Shown here piece after piece: positions 27,557 to 36,405 of a DNA stretch of 64,000 nt (positions within the stretch are counted from its first letter, which is position 1; the number at the start of each line of letters is the position of its first letter). The position numbers and the translations under genes are program-made. Where the stretch lies: contig NZ_CP015622.1 of the NCBI RefSeq assembly GCF_001643015.1, forward strand, positions 1,439,358-1,503,357. The letters run 5' to 3'. The notes under the pieces were generated by a model. It made no database searches and had not been told where the DNA came from. It was given only the letters and a program-made list of their open reading frames with translations. Origin of the DNA: Corynebacterium crudilactis (lineage in GTDB: Bacteria; Actinomycetota; Actinomycetes; Mycobacteriales; Mycobacteriaceae).

Positions 27557-27657
27557 AGGATAAATGTAATTTATCCTGTGAACACGGTTCCCGTCGGAAC
27601 GCTTAAAATAGTCCCGTGGGTCTTCGCACCCATGCTGCTCCTGAACCTTTCAGCATG
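27557..27657. other. Cluster of four hairpins between convergent genes
   Basis: Within 101 bases there are four perfect stems: AGGATAAA/TTTATCCT (27557-27577), GTTCC/GGAAC (27587-27600), TGGGT/ACCCA (27617-27632) and CATGCTG/CAGCATG (27631-27657). None has a long T run. They may form a structured RNA or a weak bidirectional termination zone between the membrane-protein gene and the pentapeptide gene. Confidence 0.5.
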
Positions 27658-27669
27658 AATATTCGGACC

Positions 27670-28338
27670 CTAATCTACAACGTTAATTCCTAGATGTTTG
27701 GCAAATGCACTGGATAGGTCAACGGCCTGTGTGGTGGAGATAATGGTGCCGGCTATGGAGTCGACGCCGCTGATGCTTGCGATATCAATGCCACGTAGAT
27801 CCACGTTGCTGAGTACTGCATGATCAAGGATAAGTGTATTTACCCTGCAGTCTTTGAAAGCGATTCTTTCTGCGCGGGCTTGGCTCAGATCTAGCTCTTC
27901 GATGACACATTGGTCGAATAGGACGTCTCGAAGATGTGCAGAGCGTAGATTGATGAAGGCTAATTTTGAGTCAGTTATTTTCAAGGATTGGATGCTGGCT
28001 TCGTACATTTCGAGAGCACCGAATCGTGAACTAGTGATTTCTACGTTTCGCCAGGTGGAGCGGGCTGCTTTTAGCGTTGGGGCGTTTGCGCGTTCGATAC
28101 GGGTATCGACGAATTGGGTGTTACGCAGTTCGGTGTCGTGGGCTTCTAGTCCGAGGAATTCGCAGTCGCTGAATCCGGTGCCAGAAAGATCTCGTTCAGA
28201 GAGATCAGCATCGGAATACCGCTGCGATTCGTAGTGCTCGTGTGCTTCGATATTTTGTGGATCAGCATCATCGAGGTTTCTCAGGTGGAGATCTTTGATT
28301 CGAGGGGCTGATATTTGTGAATGTCGTTGTGCTGCCAT
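27670..28338 (-). CDS. Pentapeptide-repeat protein
   Basis: From about residue 40 the 222-residue protein shows repeating A(D/N)L-like pentapeptides (YSDADLSERDLSGTGFSDCEF, AHLRDVLFDQCVIEELDLSQA, LILDHAVLSNVDLRG) that fold as a right-handed quadrilateral helix. Some family members (MfpA, Qnr) mimic DNA and bind gyrase; others have no known role. There is no signal peptide, so it is cytosolic. It lies 70 bases after the GyrI-like gene on the same strand. Confidence 0.82.
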   Translation of the reverse strand: MAAQRHSQISAPRIKDLHLRNLDDADPQNIEAHEHYESQRYSDADLSERDLSGTGFSDCEFLGLEAHDTELRNTQFVDTRIERANAPTLKAARSTWRNVEITSSRFGALEMYEASIQSLKITDSKLAFINLRSAHLRDVLFDQCVIEELDLSQARAERIAFKDCRVNTLILDHAVLSNVDLRGIDIASISGVDSIAGTIISTTQAVDLSSAFAKHLGINVVD

Positions 28339-28408
28339 ATCAACGGGCTCCTAGATTGTGTCGGGGACGTTTTCCCGTTTGTACCTTATAAGTTGGCAGC
28401 GGAGGAGT

Positions 28409-28909
28409 TTACTTTAGCTTGGTGTAAAGGTCTGTTTGTAGGGTTGCTGGGTCCATGTCCGGGGAAGGTTCGGTTACGTAGACTTCCCAGAATGGCATAT
28501 CTGCGGAATGTCCTGCTTGAGCTACTGATTCCATGAATGTGCCCCAGGCTTGGCCTAGTCCATCAAATGAACCAAGGTGGCTGATACGCGCGATTTTTCC
28601 ACCAGGAATTGTGGAGTTCTTCAATACGATGCCGTTGTCAGCGGTGATGTCTCCATCAAGTGGCTGATCTACGGGAATTCCCACTTCAAGGCTCACCGTG
28701 TCGCTGGGGACGGATGTATAGAGCGCGTAGCCGGGGCCGATGGGGTGAATGCCTTGTGCAGCCAACGTGGGGAAGAGGACTTGATAGGTGCTGTCGAAAG
28801 CTGAGGCCATCTCGGACATGGGATGGTTGTCAAAGACTGCGACAACCGTTGCAATGTCATCGACTTCAAGGATTTCAAGTTCAGATACTGGCGGTTTCAT
28901 CAAGTACAT
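28409..28909 (-). CDS. GyrI-like small-molecule-binding domain protein
   Basis: The 166-residue protein has the SHS2-type GyrI/effector-binding layout: an N-terminal PPVSELEILEVDDIATVVAVF strand, YALYTSVPSDTVSLEVGIPV in the centre, then IPGGKIARISHLGSFDGLGQAW and an ending WEVYVTEPSPDMDPATLQTDLY, all hallmarks of this fold. The family includes gyrase inhibitor SbmC/GyrI and drug-binding effector domains. AGGAG nine bases before the ATG supports the start. There is no DNA-binding domain. Confidence 0.8.
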   Translation of the reverse strand: MYLMKPPVSELEILEVDDIATVVAVFDNHPMSEMASAFDSTYQVLFPTLAAQGIHPIGPGYALYTSVPSDTVSLEVGIPVDQPLDGDITADNGIVLKNSTIPGGKIARISHLGSFDGLGQAWGTFMESVAQAGHSADMPFWEVYVTEPSPDMDPATLQTDLYTKLK

Positions 28910-28960
28910 GGTGGAGAACTCCTGGTATGTGGAGGGTGATGTTTTGACCGCCAGGTTACC

Positions 28961-29743
28961 TTAGCGTGTGAGAAGAAACGCGTCACAGCGGTAGGGTAGC
29001 GCAATAACCTGGTCAGCAATAAAGCCTAAGTGTTCGTAGAGGTACCAGCGCAGGTTGTCATCCACGCGTTGTTTGATTTTCTCGGATGCGTTGAGCCAAT
29101 AGGAGCGGGTGTGGGCTAATTGGATGATCTCTTCAGGTGTTAAGTGTTGTTCCCACGCGGTGCGCACTTCCTGGGTAATTGACCAGGGGTGGGCAGTTTC
29201 TGGGATGAATCCAGGTTTGAGTACATCGCCTGCGTGCATGATGCGGCTCAGTCGATGGACCCAGGCGATGGAGGTATCCAGGTTGTTCCACACCAGCATC
29301 ACGGCACCATGAGGTGCGATGATTCGATCAAATTCTGTAGAGGCAGCCTTGACGTCCACCCAGTGCCAAGTTTGGGCGCAGGTAATAAGGTCGATGGTGG
29401 CATCCGCCACGCCGGTGTGTTCTGCGGTGGCTTGCCAGCATGGAATATCAGGGAGTGCGGAATGAAATACACGCAGCATATCTAAGCTTGGGTCAAGAGC
29501 ATAGACCTGATCAGCACTCAATTCACCGGTGAGTTTTCCCGTACCTGCGCCGACATCTAGGATGCGTCCAAATCCTGTGGCTAGTGCCCGGACATCTTCG
29601 GGGTAGCCTGGGCGCACATCGTGATAGGTGGAACTGCCCTGATTAAAGGCGCTTGCGCTATTTACACGATGCTCAAGGCCGCTGAACAGTGGTGCGTCTC
29701 GTTTTGATACTGGTGGAATTGGGGGATGCGCTGGATCATTCAT
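28961..29743 (-). CDS. Class I SAM-dependent methyltransferase
   Basis: The methyltransferase core shows motif I (RILDVGAGTGKLTGEL), motif II (VYALDPSLDML), DLITCAQTWHWVD and the post-core AVMLVWNNLD. This arrangement is typical of UbiE/Tam-like small-molecule methyltransferases; the substrate is unknown. ATG 29743 is preferred over ATG 29836 because the longer start would overlap the promoter and beginning of the divergent ABC gene. The product is 260 residues. Confidence 0.85.
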   Translation of the reverse strand: MNDPAHPPIPPVSKRDAPLFSGLEHRVNSASAFNQGSSTYHDVRPGYPEDVRALATGFGRILDVGAGTGKLTGELSADQVYALDPSLDMLRVFHSALPDIPCWQATAEHTGVADATIDLITCAQTWHWVDVKAASTEFDRIIAPHGAVMLVWNNLDTSIAWVHRLSRIMHAGDVLKPGFIPETAHPWSITQEVRTAWEQHLTPEEIIQLAHTRSYWLNASEKIKQRVDDNLRWYLYEHLGFIADQVIALPYRCDAFLLTR

Positions 29744-29827
29744 ATCGGAATGCAAGTCTAATAGGCCACGCGGAGCAAAAGTAGCGATATATCGTTTAAG
29801 TATCCCCATGGGATAGAGTATTTCCTT

Positions 29828-31390
29828 GTGCAACATACGACCTACATGGATTTAGATAGGTATAAAAACCTTCCAGGACCCGGCGCGCGACCGTCGAAGA
29901 TTCCGGCTTTGGACGCAAAATTATGGACGTTGAAGGTGGCTTTATCGCAGCGTCCGTGGAGTTTTGTGGCTTCTGCTGGCATGGCGGTGTCGTTTATCTG
30001 CAATGGTTTGACCCCGGTGATTGTGGGTAAAGCGGTAGATGATGCCATTGCCACGAGTGATATGCAGCGGTTGGTGTACTGGTTGTTGGTATTGGCGGCT
30101 CTTTTTCTTGTGGCGATGTCAGTGAACTGGATTTCTCGGTACATGATGGTGCGTAGTCAGCAGTTGGTGAGCCATGATTTGCGGATGTTGGTGACTGATC
30201 GTATTCAGGATCCGCGGGGGTTTGCTGGTAAAGAACGCACTGCGGGTGGGTTGTTGTCTATTGCATCGTCGGATACGCAGCGTGTGGGCGATATCGTGAT
30301 GATGACGGTTTTCCCGGTTGCGGAGCTGGCTTCTATTATTTATGGCGCAGTTGTCATGTTTAGTATCAATCCGTGGTTGAGTCTGGCTGTGCTGATTGGT
30401 GGGCCGTTGTTGGTTGTGGTGGCCATTGTGGTTTCTCGGCCTTTACAGAAGCGTTCGGGGGCGCGTCAGCAGGCGGTAGCTCAAGCAGCGGCGACGGCCA
30501 CTGATGTGGTGCAGGGGTTGAGGATCCTGAAAGGGTTGGGTGCCATTGTGACGGTGCGTCGCCGTTATGAAGCTATTTCTGGTGAGGCGTATCGCAAGAC
30601 TGTTCATGCGAATGCTGCTGAAGCGCGGTTGAATGGTGTTACTGATGCTGCTGGTGCAATTTTTGTGTCGGTGTTGGGTATTAGTGCAGGTTTTTTAGCG
30701 CTTCAGGGGCAGATGAGTATTGGCGATCTCATCATTGTTGTGGGATTGACGCAGTTTTTGATTATGCCGATGACGATGTTGGGTAGGAACGTGGCATCGA
30801 GGTGGGCATCTGCGGAAGCATCTGCGCGGCGTATTAGGGGAGTGCTGGGGGCTGATTTTGAGCGGACATCTGAGCTTGAGGCGAGTGTGGCCGATGCTGC
30901 TATTACACAGTTGCCTGAGGGGCTCACTGTTATTGATGGTGGGACGAACGAGAAATTGCTGGAGATACTAGAGCAGCTTCCCCGCACGCGGGTCATTGTT
31001 GCTCCACATGCGGCTGATCTTTTTGATCAAAGTATCAGTGACAATGTTTTTCCTGTGCCAGAGGTAGCCCTGGAGGCCATTGCCGTTGCGTCGTGTGACG
31101 ATATTCCGGGAGGTAGTTCCAAGAGGGTTGGTGAGGGCGGACGATTGTTGTCGGGCGGGCAACGCCAACGTGTGGCACTTGCTCGTGCGATTGCTTTTGA
31201 TCCAGAAATATTGGTACTGCAAGATCCCACGACGGCTGTTGATTCTGTGACAGAGCACAATATTGCTCAGCAGGTAGCTGCGCATAGAGCTGGGAAAATC
31301 ACGGTAGTTTTTAGCGCTGCACCGGCATGGAGTGCCGTGGCTGATCATCATTCAACGGCAGATCAATTGTGGGAGGTGCTGGGATCATGA
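29828..31390 (+). CDS. ABC exporter half-transporter with degenerate ATPase (no Walker A)
   Basis: The membrane domain (about residues 40-320, six helices) is an ABCB-type exporter. The nucleotide domain is shortened: after TQLPEGLTVIDGG there is no P-loop, but the signature LLSGGQRQRVALARAI is perfect. Walker B reads ILVLQDPTTAVDS, with proline where the catalytic glutamate should be. It can therefore offer a signature but not bind and hydrolyse ATP by its own P-loop. TAGAGT at about 29814-29819 lies eight bases before the GTG, indicating a leaderless message. It overlaps the next half-transporter by four bases. Confidence 0.87.
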   Translation: MQHTTYMDLDRYKNLPGPGARPSKIPALDAKLWTLKVALSQRPWSFVASAGMAVSFICNGLTPVIVGKAVDDAIATSDMQRLVYWLLVLAALFLVAMSVNWISRYMMVRSQQLVSHDLRMLVTDRIQDPRGFAGKERTAGGLLSIASSDTQRVGDIVMMTVFPVAELASIIYGAVVMFSINPWLSLAVLIGGPLLVVVAIVVSRPLQKRSGARQQAVAQAAATATDVVQGLRILKGLGAIVTVRRRYEAISGEAYRKTVHANAAEARLNGVTDAAGAIFVSVLGISAGFLALQGQMSIGDLIIVVGLTQFLIMPMTMLGRNVASRWASAEASARRIRGVLGADFERTSELEASVADAAITQLPEGLTVIDGGTNEKLLEILEQLPRTRVIVAPHAADLFDQSISDNVFPVPEVALEAIAVASCDDIPGGSSKRVGEGGRLLSGGQRQRVALARAIAFDPEILVLQDPTTAVDSVTEHNIAQQVAAHRAGKITVVFSAAPAWSAVADHHSTADQLWEVLGS

Positions 31391-33159
31391 CCAGTGGGGA
31401 GACGTCGACAAGCATGCGCTTTCCGTTAGCCAGCTTGCCGCAAGTGCGGCGCGAAGTGGCCCGGCAGCTGAAACGCATTCCGCAGGCAAAATGGTGGTTT
31501 TTGGTAGCGCTGGCGCTGCTGAGTTCCGGCGCTTATGCATCAGTGCTGGTGCCACAGGTTTTAGGGCGCATTGTTGATCTCGTGACAGATGGGGCGCAGA
31601 CACAGGATTTTATCTCCCTGTGCATCTTGCTGATCATCGTGGCTATTGCCGGTGCGGTGCTCAGCGCCTGCGGCTTTTATGTGGTGTCTCGGATTTCAGA
31701 AAAAATCATCGCAAACCTCAGAGAAAACATGGTAGGCACTGCGCTGGGGCTGCCCACGCACCAAGTAGAAGATGCCGGTTCCGGCGATCTGGTGAGCCGA
31801 TCAACCGATGATGTCGCCGAGCTATCTGCAGCGGTGACAGAAACCGTACCGATTCTTAGCTCATCATTTTTTACCATCGCGGCAACAACCATTGCGCTGT
31901 TTTCTTTGGACTGGCAATTTCTCCTTGTTCCGCTGGTTGTCGCACCGGTCTATTACCTCGCCTCACGCCACTACTTAAGCAAAGCCCCACAACGCTACGC
32001 CAGTGAGCGCGCCGCCATGGCTGAGCGTGCGCGCCGGGTCTTGGAGGCGATTCGTGGTCGGGCGACGGTGCGGGCGTATTCGATGGAAGATGCTACGCAT
32101 ACACAGATCGATCAGGCATCGTGGTCTGTGGTGGTCAAGGGTATTCGTGCGCGCACCACCATGTTGATTTTGAATATCTGGATGCTGTTTGCCGAGTTCT
32201 TGATGCTCTCCGTGGCACTTGTTGTGGGCTATCGTTTGGTGGCAAGTGATGCCTTGAGTATTGGTGCTGTCACCGGTGCGGTGTTGATGATTATTAGGCT
32301 GCGCGGTCCGATGAATATGTTTATGCGCGTGCTCGATACTGTGCAATCAGGTTATGCATCGCTGGCGCGCATCGTGGGCGTAGTGGCTGATCCGCCAATT
32401 CCTGTTCCCGATAGTGGAGCTGCGGCCCCTGCGGGCAAAGTGGAATTGCGCAACGTTAGTTTTAGCTATGGCGATTCCTGGGCAGTGCGTGATATCGACA
32501 TCACGATCAATCCAGGCGAAACAGTAGCGCTCGTGGGCGCGTCCGGCGCTGGCAAAACAACGGTTGCGGCCTTGCTGGCCGGCTTGCGGGTGCCAGATCA
32601 TGGGCAGGTGCTTGTCGACGATTTCCCCGTCTCTGCTCTCTCCGACCGCGAGCGCATTGCCCGTTTGGCCATGGTGAGCCAGGAAGTACATGTCTTTTCT
32701 GGAACGCTGCGCCAAGATTTAACACTGGCTAAGCCATCTGCCACAGATGCAGAACTCCGTGATGCTTTAAAAGATGTCCATGCTTTGGAGTGGCTCGATG
32801 GCTTGGCCGATGGTTTGGACACTGTGGTAGGTGCGCGCGGTATTCAATTAGAACCTGTGGTGGCACAACAATTGGCTCTAGCGCGAGTGCTGCTGCTTGA
32901 TCCAGCCATTGTCATCATGGATGAGGCAACTGCAGAAGCTGGATCAGCCGGAGCGAGTGCTTTGGAAGAAGCAGCTGATGCCGTGACACGGAACCGTTCC
33001 GCATTGGTGGTGGCCCACCGTTTGGATCAGGCATCTCGAGCAGATCAGATTTTGGTGATGGATAAAGGCCACGTCGTTGAGTCTGGTACGCACCGTGAAT
33101 TAGTGGCACGAGACGGTATTTATCAGCGTCTGTGGACTGCATGGAGTATCGGCAGATAG
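31387..33159 (+). CDS. ABC exporter half-transporter with intact Walker A but lost signature
   Basis: ATG 31387 overlaps the preceding stop (ATGA). The product (590 aa) has six membrane helices and a nucleotide domain with perfect Walker A (GASGAGKTTVAALLAG) and Walker B with glutamate (IVIMDEATAEA). In place of LSGGQ it reads LEPVVAQQLALARV. Paired with the upstream subunit, it forms one complete ATP site (this P-loop, that signature) and one dead site. The substrate is unknown; the family exports lipids, peptides or drugs. Confidence 0.9.
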   Translation: MTSGETSTSMRFPLASLPQVRREVARQLKRIPQAKWWFLVALALLSSGAYASVLVPQVLGRIVDLVTDGAQTQDFISLCILLIIVAIAGAVLSACGFYVVSRISEKIIANLRENMVGTALGLPTHQVEDAGSGDLVSRSTDDVAELSAAVTETVPILSSSFFTIAATTIALFSLDWQFLLVPLVVAPVYYLASRHYLSKAPQRYASERAAMAERARRVLEAIRGRATVRAYSMEDATHTQIDQASWSVVVKGIRARTTMLILNIWMLFAEFLMLSVALVVGYRLVASDALSIGAVTGAVLMIIRLRGPMNMFMRVLDTVQSGYASLARIVGVVADPPIPVPDSGAAAPAGKVELRNVSFSYGDSWAVRDIDITINPGETVALVGASGAGKTTVAALLAGLRVPDHGQVLVDDFPVSALSDRERIARLAMVSQEVHVFSGTLRQDLTLAKPSATDAELRDALKDVHALEWLDGLADGLDTVVGARGIQLEPVVAQQLALARVLLLDPAIVIMDEATAEAGSAGASALEEAADAVTRNRSALVVAHRLDQASRADQILVMDKGHVVESGTHRELVARDGIYQRLWTAWSIGR

Positions 33160-33189
33160 TTGACTGTTCAATACATTGAACATTATGAT
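33160..33189 (+). promoter_or_regulatory. zupT promoter with an 18-bp perfect palindromic operator
   Basis: TTGACT (-35, 33160-33165) and TATGAT (-10, 33184-33189) are spaced by 18 bases that are filled by the perfect palindrome TGTTCAATACATTGAACA (33165-33182). The -10 box ends eight bases before the zupT ATG, so the mRNA is probably leaderless. The palindrome would block RNA polymerase directly if bound. It does not match the Zur or DtxR boxes known to me. Confidence 0.75.
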
Positions 33190-33197
33190 TCAAGCCT

Positions 33198-34004
33198 ATG
33201 GATCTCTCGACCGTGTTGTTCGCTTTCGGCCTCACGTTATTTGCCGGATTAGCGACCGGCCTCGGTGGGCTTATTGCCGTCTCCCGCAAATCTGTCAGCG
33301 AAGGTTTCCTCGCCGGATCGCTCGGCTTTTCCGTCGGAGTCATGCTCTATGTCTCATTTGTAGAAATTTTCCCCAAGGCTGTCTCAGAGCTGACTGACGC
33401 ATGGGGGCCTCGAGGCGGAAACTGGGCAGCCGTTTTAGCTTTCTTCGGCGGCATCGCCCTGATCGCGATCATTGACCGTTTGGTCCCCAATGCCATCAAT
33501 CCGCATGAACCCTCCACAGTTGGAGGTGCTGTTGATGGCTTTGAACGACGCAACCGCATGATGAAAATGGGCGTGATGACCGCCATCGCGATTGCGATCC
33601 ATAATTTCCCCGAAGGATTCGCCACTTTCTTATCAGGCCTCACGGACCCCACCATTGCGATTCCCGTGGCTGTCGCCATCGCCATCCACAATGTTCCCGA
33701 AGGCATTGCCGTGGCCGTCCCGCTGCGGGAGGCTACGGGGTCGCGTCGAAAAGCATTGGGCTGGGCGACTTTATCCGGTCTAGCTGAGCCAGCAGGCGCC
33801 ATCATTGGCTTCCTGCTGCTCATGCCTTTCATTGGGCCAGAAGCCCTAGGACTCTGCTTCGCGGCAGTCGCCGGCATCATGGTGTTCATCAGCGTTGATG
33901 AGCTGCTCCCCACAGCAATTTCCAGCGGCAAACACCACACTGCCATCTACGGGCTGATCGCCGGCATGGCAGTCATGGCCTTAAGCCTGCTGCTGTTTAT
34001 CTAA
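33198..34004 (+). CDS. zupT: ZIP-family zinc transporter ZupT
   Basis: ZupT imports zinc and other divalent metals across the cytoplasmic membrane. Eight hydrophobic segments are present, and both metal-binding helices are intact (AIAIHNFPEGFATF and AIAIHNVPEGIAVA). The loop holding NAINPHEP lies near residue 98. Length (268 aa) is normal. The gene starts at a leaderless promoter with a palindromic operator and ends in a four-base tail-to-tail overlap with the antiporter gene. Confidence 0.93.
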   Translation: MDLSTVLFAFGLTLFAGLATGLGGLIAVSRKSVSEGFLAGSLGFSVGVMLYVSFVEIFPKAVSELTDAWGPRGGNWAAVLAFFGGIALIAIIDRLVPNAINPHEPSTVGGAVDGFERRNRMMKMGVMTAIAIAIHNFPEGFATFLSGLTDPTIAIPVAVAIAIHNVPEGIAVAVPLREATGSRRKALGWATLSGLAEPAGAIIGFLLLMPFIGPEALGLCFAAVAGIMVFISVDELLPTAISSGKHHTAIYGLIAGMAVMALSLLLFI

Positions 34005-35554
34005 CGCTCCGCAGCAACCAACATCCGGTCGATGCTGCCAAGCACCTCATCCACATACGCCGGATTCACACCGCGCTCCCGGCGCGCCTTCAACAGCTCC
34101 TCCTGCGCGGCCTTGATCGCACCAACACGGGCATGGTGCGCGCGCTGATGCAGCTTATCGACGTCCACCTTCAGTTCATTCGCCTCAATTTCCTGCGAAA
34201 TCCAATTGTTGATCGCCGCAATCTTCTCCATCGGAAGTTCCTCGGAATCCACCAGATACGTTTTCGCTGCCTTTTGCGCCCGCTCAGTAAGTGCTGCGAT
34301 GCTTTCATCGCCTGCAGCATCTGGCCCCTTATCCAAACTGAGCTTTTTCATCAGCCACGGTAATGCGAGGCCAGGGCCAACCATCGTGATGAGCAGAACC
34401 ACCAGCGCAATAACTTGCAGTTCGTGGTGATATGGGAAAATATCTTCCGGAATAGACAACACCAACGCCAAGGTAACCAAGCCGCGCATGCCCGCCCACG
34501 TCATGAGCAATGCTTCCTGCAAGCGCAGCGGTGCACGAAGACCACTATTAGTAGTCGGTCCGTTGCGCTTAATTTTCGCCCGATTACGCTTATACGCTAG
34601 ATACATCCATGCGCCACGCACTACAATTGCCACGACAGAGAGCACAACGCCCACGAGTACTGCATGCCAGAGCTCTGAACCGACCTCTTCCACAGCCGCG
34701 CGCACATTGAGTCCGATGAGCCCGAAGGCAAGTCCGGTGAACAGCACTTCGATGGTGCCCCAGAACGCAGAACCAGTAAGACGATCCTCCGCACCAATAG
34801 ATGCCCTCGAACTCAACTCCACCGCCGCAATAACAATCGCGATAACACCCGAGCCACCGATTTCTTCTGCGATGACGTAGATGGCGAAAGGCAACACCCA
34901 GGTAAAGGCATTGCGTGCTTCCACTGATGCCACGTGATCGGTAAACCATGCAGCAGCGCGACCGATAACAAGGCCCAGCACGATAGCAGCAATACACGAC
35001 CATAAGAACTTGATGACACCGGTGGACCAGGAGAGATCTTCACCTGCAACCAGTGCAGCCAACGCCACATGGAAGGCCACGATACTGGCAGCATCATTAA
35101 ACAAACCTTCAGTCTGCAATGTCGTAGTGATGCGCTTCGGGATTCCCGCAGGTTCCGCAACCGCATCAACCGCCACCGGATCCGGAGGAGAAATCGCAGC
35201 AGCCAACATGATTGCACCCGCAAGACCAATGCCAGGAAGCAGCAGGAGAGTAGCCCCGGTGAGCGCCGCGATGGTAACAAACACCAACAACACCGACATC
35301 GTGACAATGGTAGACATCTGCGATCTAATTACCGCCCACGAAGACTTTCTAGCCAGTGCCCACAGCAGCGGAGGAATGAAAATAGGTAAAATAAGATCCG
35401 CAGGAATAGTAAATTCCGGCAAAAATGGGATCAACGCTCCACCGGCGGCCACGATGGTCATCAAGGCAGGCCAGGGAAGTCCAGTTTTATCGCCGATCGC
35501 CACCACAATCACAGTGGCGAGCAGCAACGTAATGAGCATGAACAATATCGTCAT
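34001..35554 (-). CDS. CPA1-family Na+/H+ antiporter
   Basis: The 517-residue protein has about twelve hydrophobic segments with CPA1 hallmarks (AAAISPPDPVAVDAVAE, TEGLFNDAASIVAF, WAGMRGLVTLALVLSIP). The DP and ND pairs are the expected ion-binding positions. A long cytosolic tail follows from about residue 400 (ERAQKAAKTYLVDSEELP). It exchanges monovalent cations for protons. The end overlaps zupT tail to tail by four bases. Confidence 0.9.
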   Translation of the reverse strand: MTILFMLITLLLATVIVVAIGDKTGLPWPALMTIVAAGGALIPFLPEFTIPADLILPIFIPPLLWALARKSSWAVIRSQMSTIVTMSVLLVFVTIAALTGATLLLLPGIGLAGAIMLAAAISPPDPVAVDAVAEPAGIPKRITTTLQTEGLFNDAASIVAFHVALAALVAGEDLSWSTGVIKFLWSCIAAIVLGLVIGRAAAWFTDHVASVEARNAFTWVLPFAIYVIAEEIGGSGVIAIVIAAVELSSRASIGAEDRLTGSAFWGTIEVLFTGLAFGLIGLNVRAAVEEVGSELWHAVLVGVVLSVVAIVVRGAWMYLAYKRNRAKIKRNGPTTNSGLRAPLRLQEALLMTWAGMRGLVTLALVLSIPEDIFPYHHELQVIALVVLLITMVGPGLALPWLMKKLSLDKGPDAAGDESIAALTERAQKAAKTYLVDSEELPMEKIAAINNWISQEIEANELKVDVDKLHQRAHHARVGAIKAAQEELLKARRERGVNPAYVDEVLGSIDRMLVAAER

Positions 35555-36222
35555 GAATAAGGTCTCTTTAAGTGAGTTCTGTCAGTAAACATCTCCATTT
35601 TGCGTCGCTTTGAGATATCCATGTGGGAGCATTTCGCGATTGGAGGGAAATTGACAGGAAGTGTACAGCTTTTGAGGTTTACGGTGTTTTGGGTAATTGA
35701 GGGTGCATCGCTAGAAGCTCGTTTAAGGCATCGATATTTTCGGGTGAGCATTTACCCCAGGTACCTGCTCAAAACCCCTTAGAATCGATTTAAATGAGGG
35801 GTATTTTTCTGGAGTTAAAGCAGGATTTTCCCCCAACCAAACCACAGTGCCCACGGATGCCCAAAACTTGATCCGTGGGCATGTGTGACCGGTTTCTAGC
35901 TTGGATCTCCAAACACCGCGACCCACATGCGCTGGATATTATAAATCTTGGTCGCCTGGTCTGGTTTCTAGAGTTGCTGCGGGCGAAGCCCCAAAGAAAT
36001 GCATATGAGCTCAAAGCAACACTAGATATATACCGATAAGGCGTTGGCTTTCACGCTTTCTCAGGCATGTGTCCTACATGTGTCCTACAAACAGAAAAAA
36101 CCGCTACCCCCGACTATGCGAGCTAGGGATACTGCGACCAAAATGGATAGTGTCTTAAGCTGTGAAATTGTATTAATCGAGGGTAATCGGTTTGAAGTAT
36201 CTCCCCTGAACAGGGGTTATTG
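35555..36222. other. Gene-poor gap before tRNA-Pro
   Basis: No frame in this 668-base gap looks coding. Two simple repeats stand out: an 11-bp stem TGCCCACGGAT/ATCCGTGGGCA (35848-35858 and 35871-35881, 12-base loop) and a tandem direct repeat of ATGTGTCCTAC at 36067-36077 and 36078-36088. CCCCTG/CAGGGG at about 36203-36216, downstream of the tRNA, may help end its transcript. No copy of the tRNA 3' end was found. Confidence 0.5.
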
Positions 36223-36296
36223 TCGGACTGACAGGATTTGAACCTGCGACCCCTACACCCCCAGTGTAGTGCGCTACCAAGCTGCGCCACAGTCCG
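36223..36296 (-). tRNA. tRNA-Pro (anticodon GGG)
   Basis: Read on the minus strand, the 74-base gene has acceptor arms CGGACTG/CAGTCCG with discriminator A, D stem GCGC/GCGC around AGCTTGGTA, anticodon stem CTACA/TGTAG with loop CTGGGGG (anticodon GGG, 36260-36262), and T arm GCAGG-TTCAAAT-CCTGT. CCA is not encoded. GGG reads CCC and CCT proline codons. Confidence 0.96.
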
Positions 36297-36405
36297 CCGT
36301 TATATTCACACCGCAGTGGATCTGAACTAACGAGAACAGGTTACATCAGTGTGATCTAGAAAGAGAAATCCGCTGAGCATAACCTGCTTCTCATGGGGGT
36401 GGGGA

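Noticed and set aside
35555..36222. Prophage attachment site at tRNA-Pro
   Set aside because: No second copy of the tRNA 3' end and no integrase was found in the gap.
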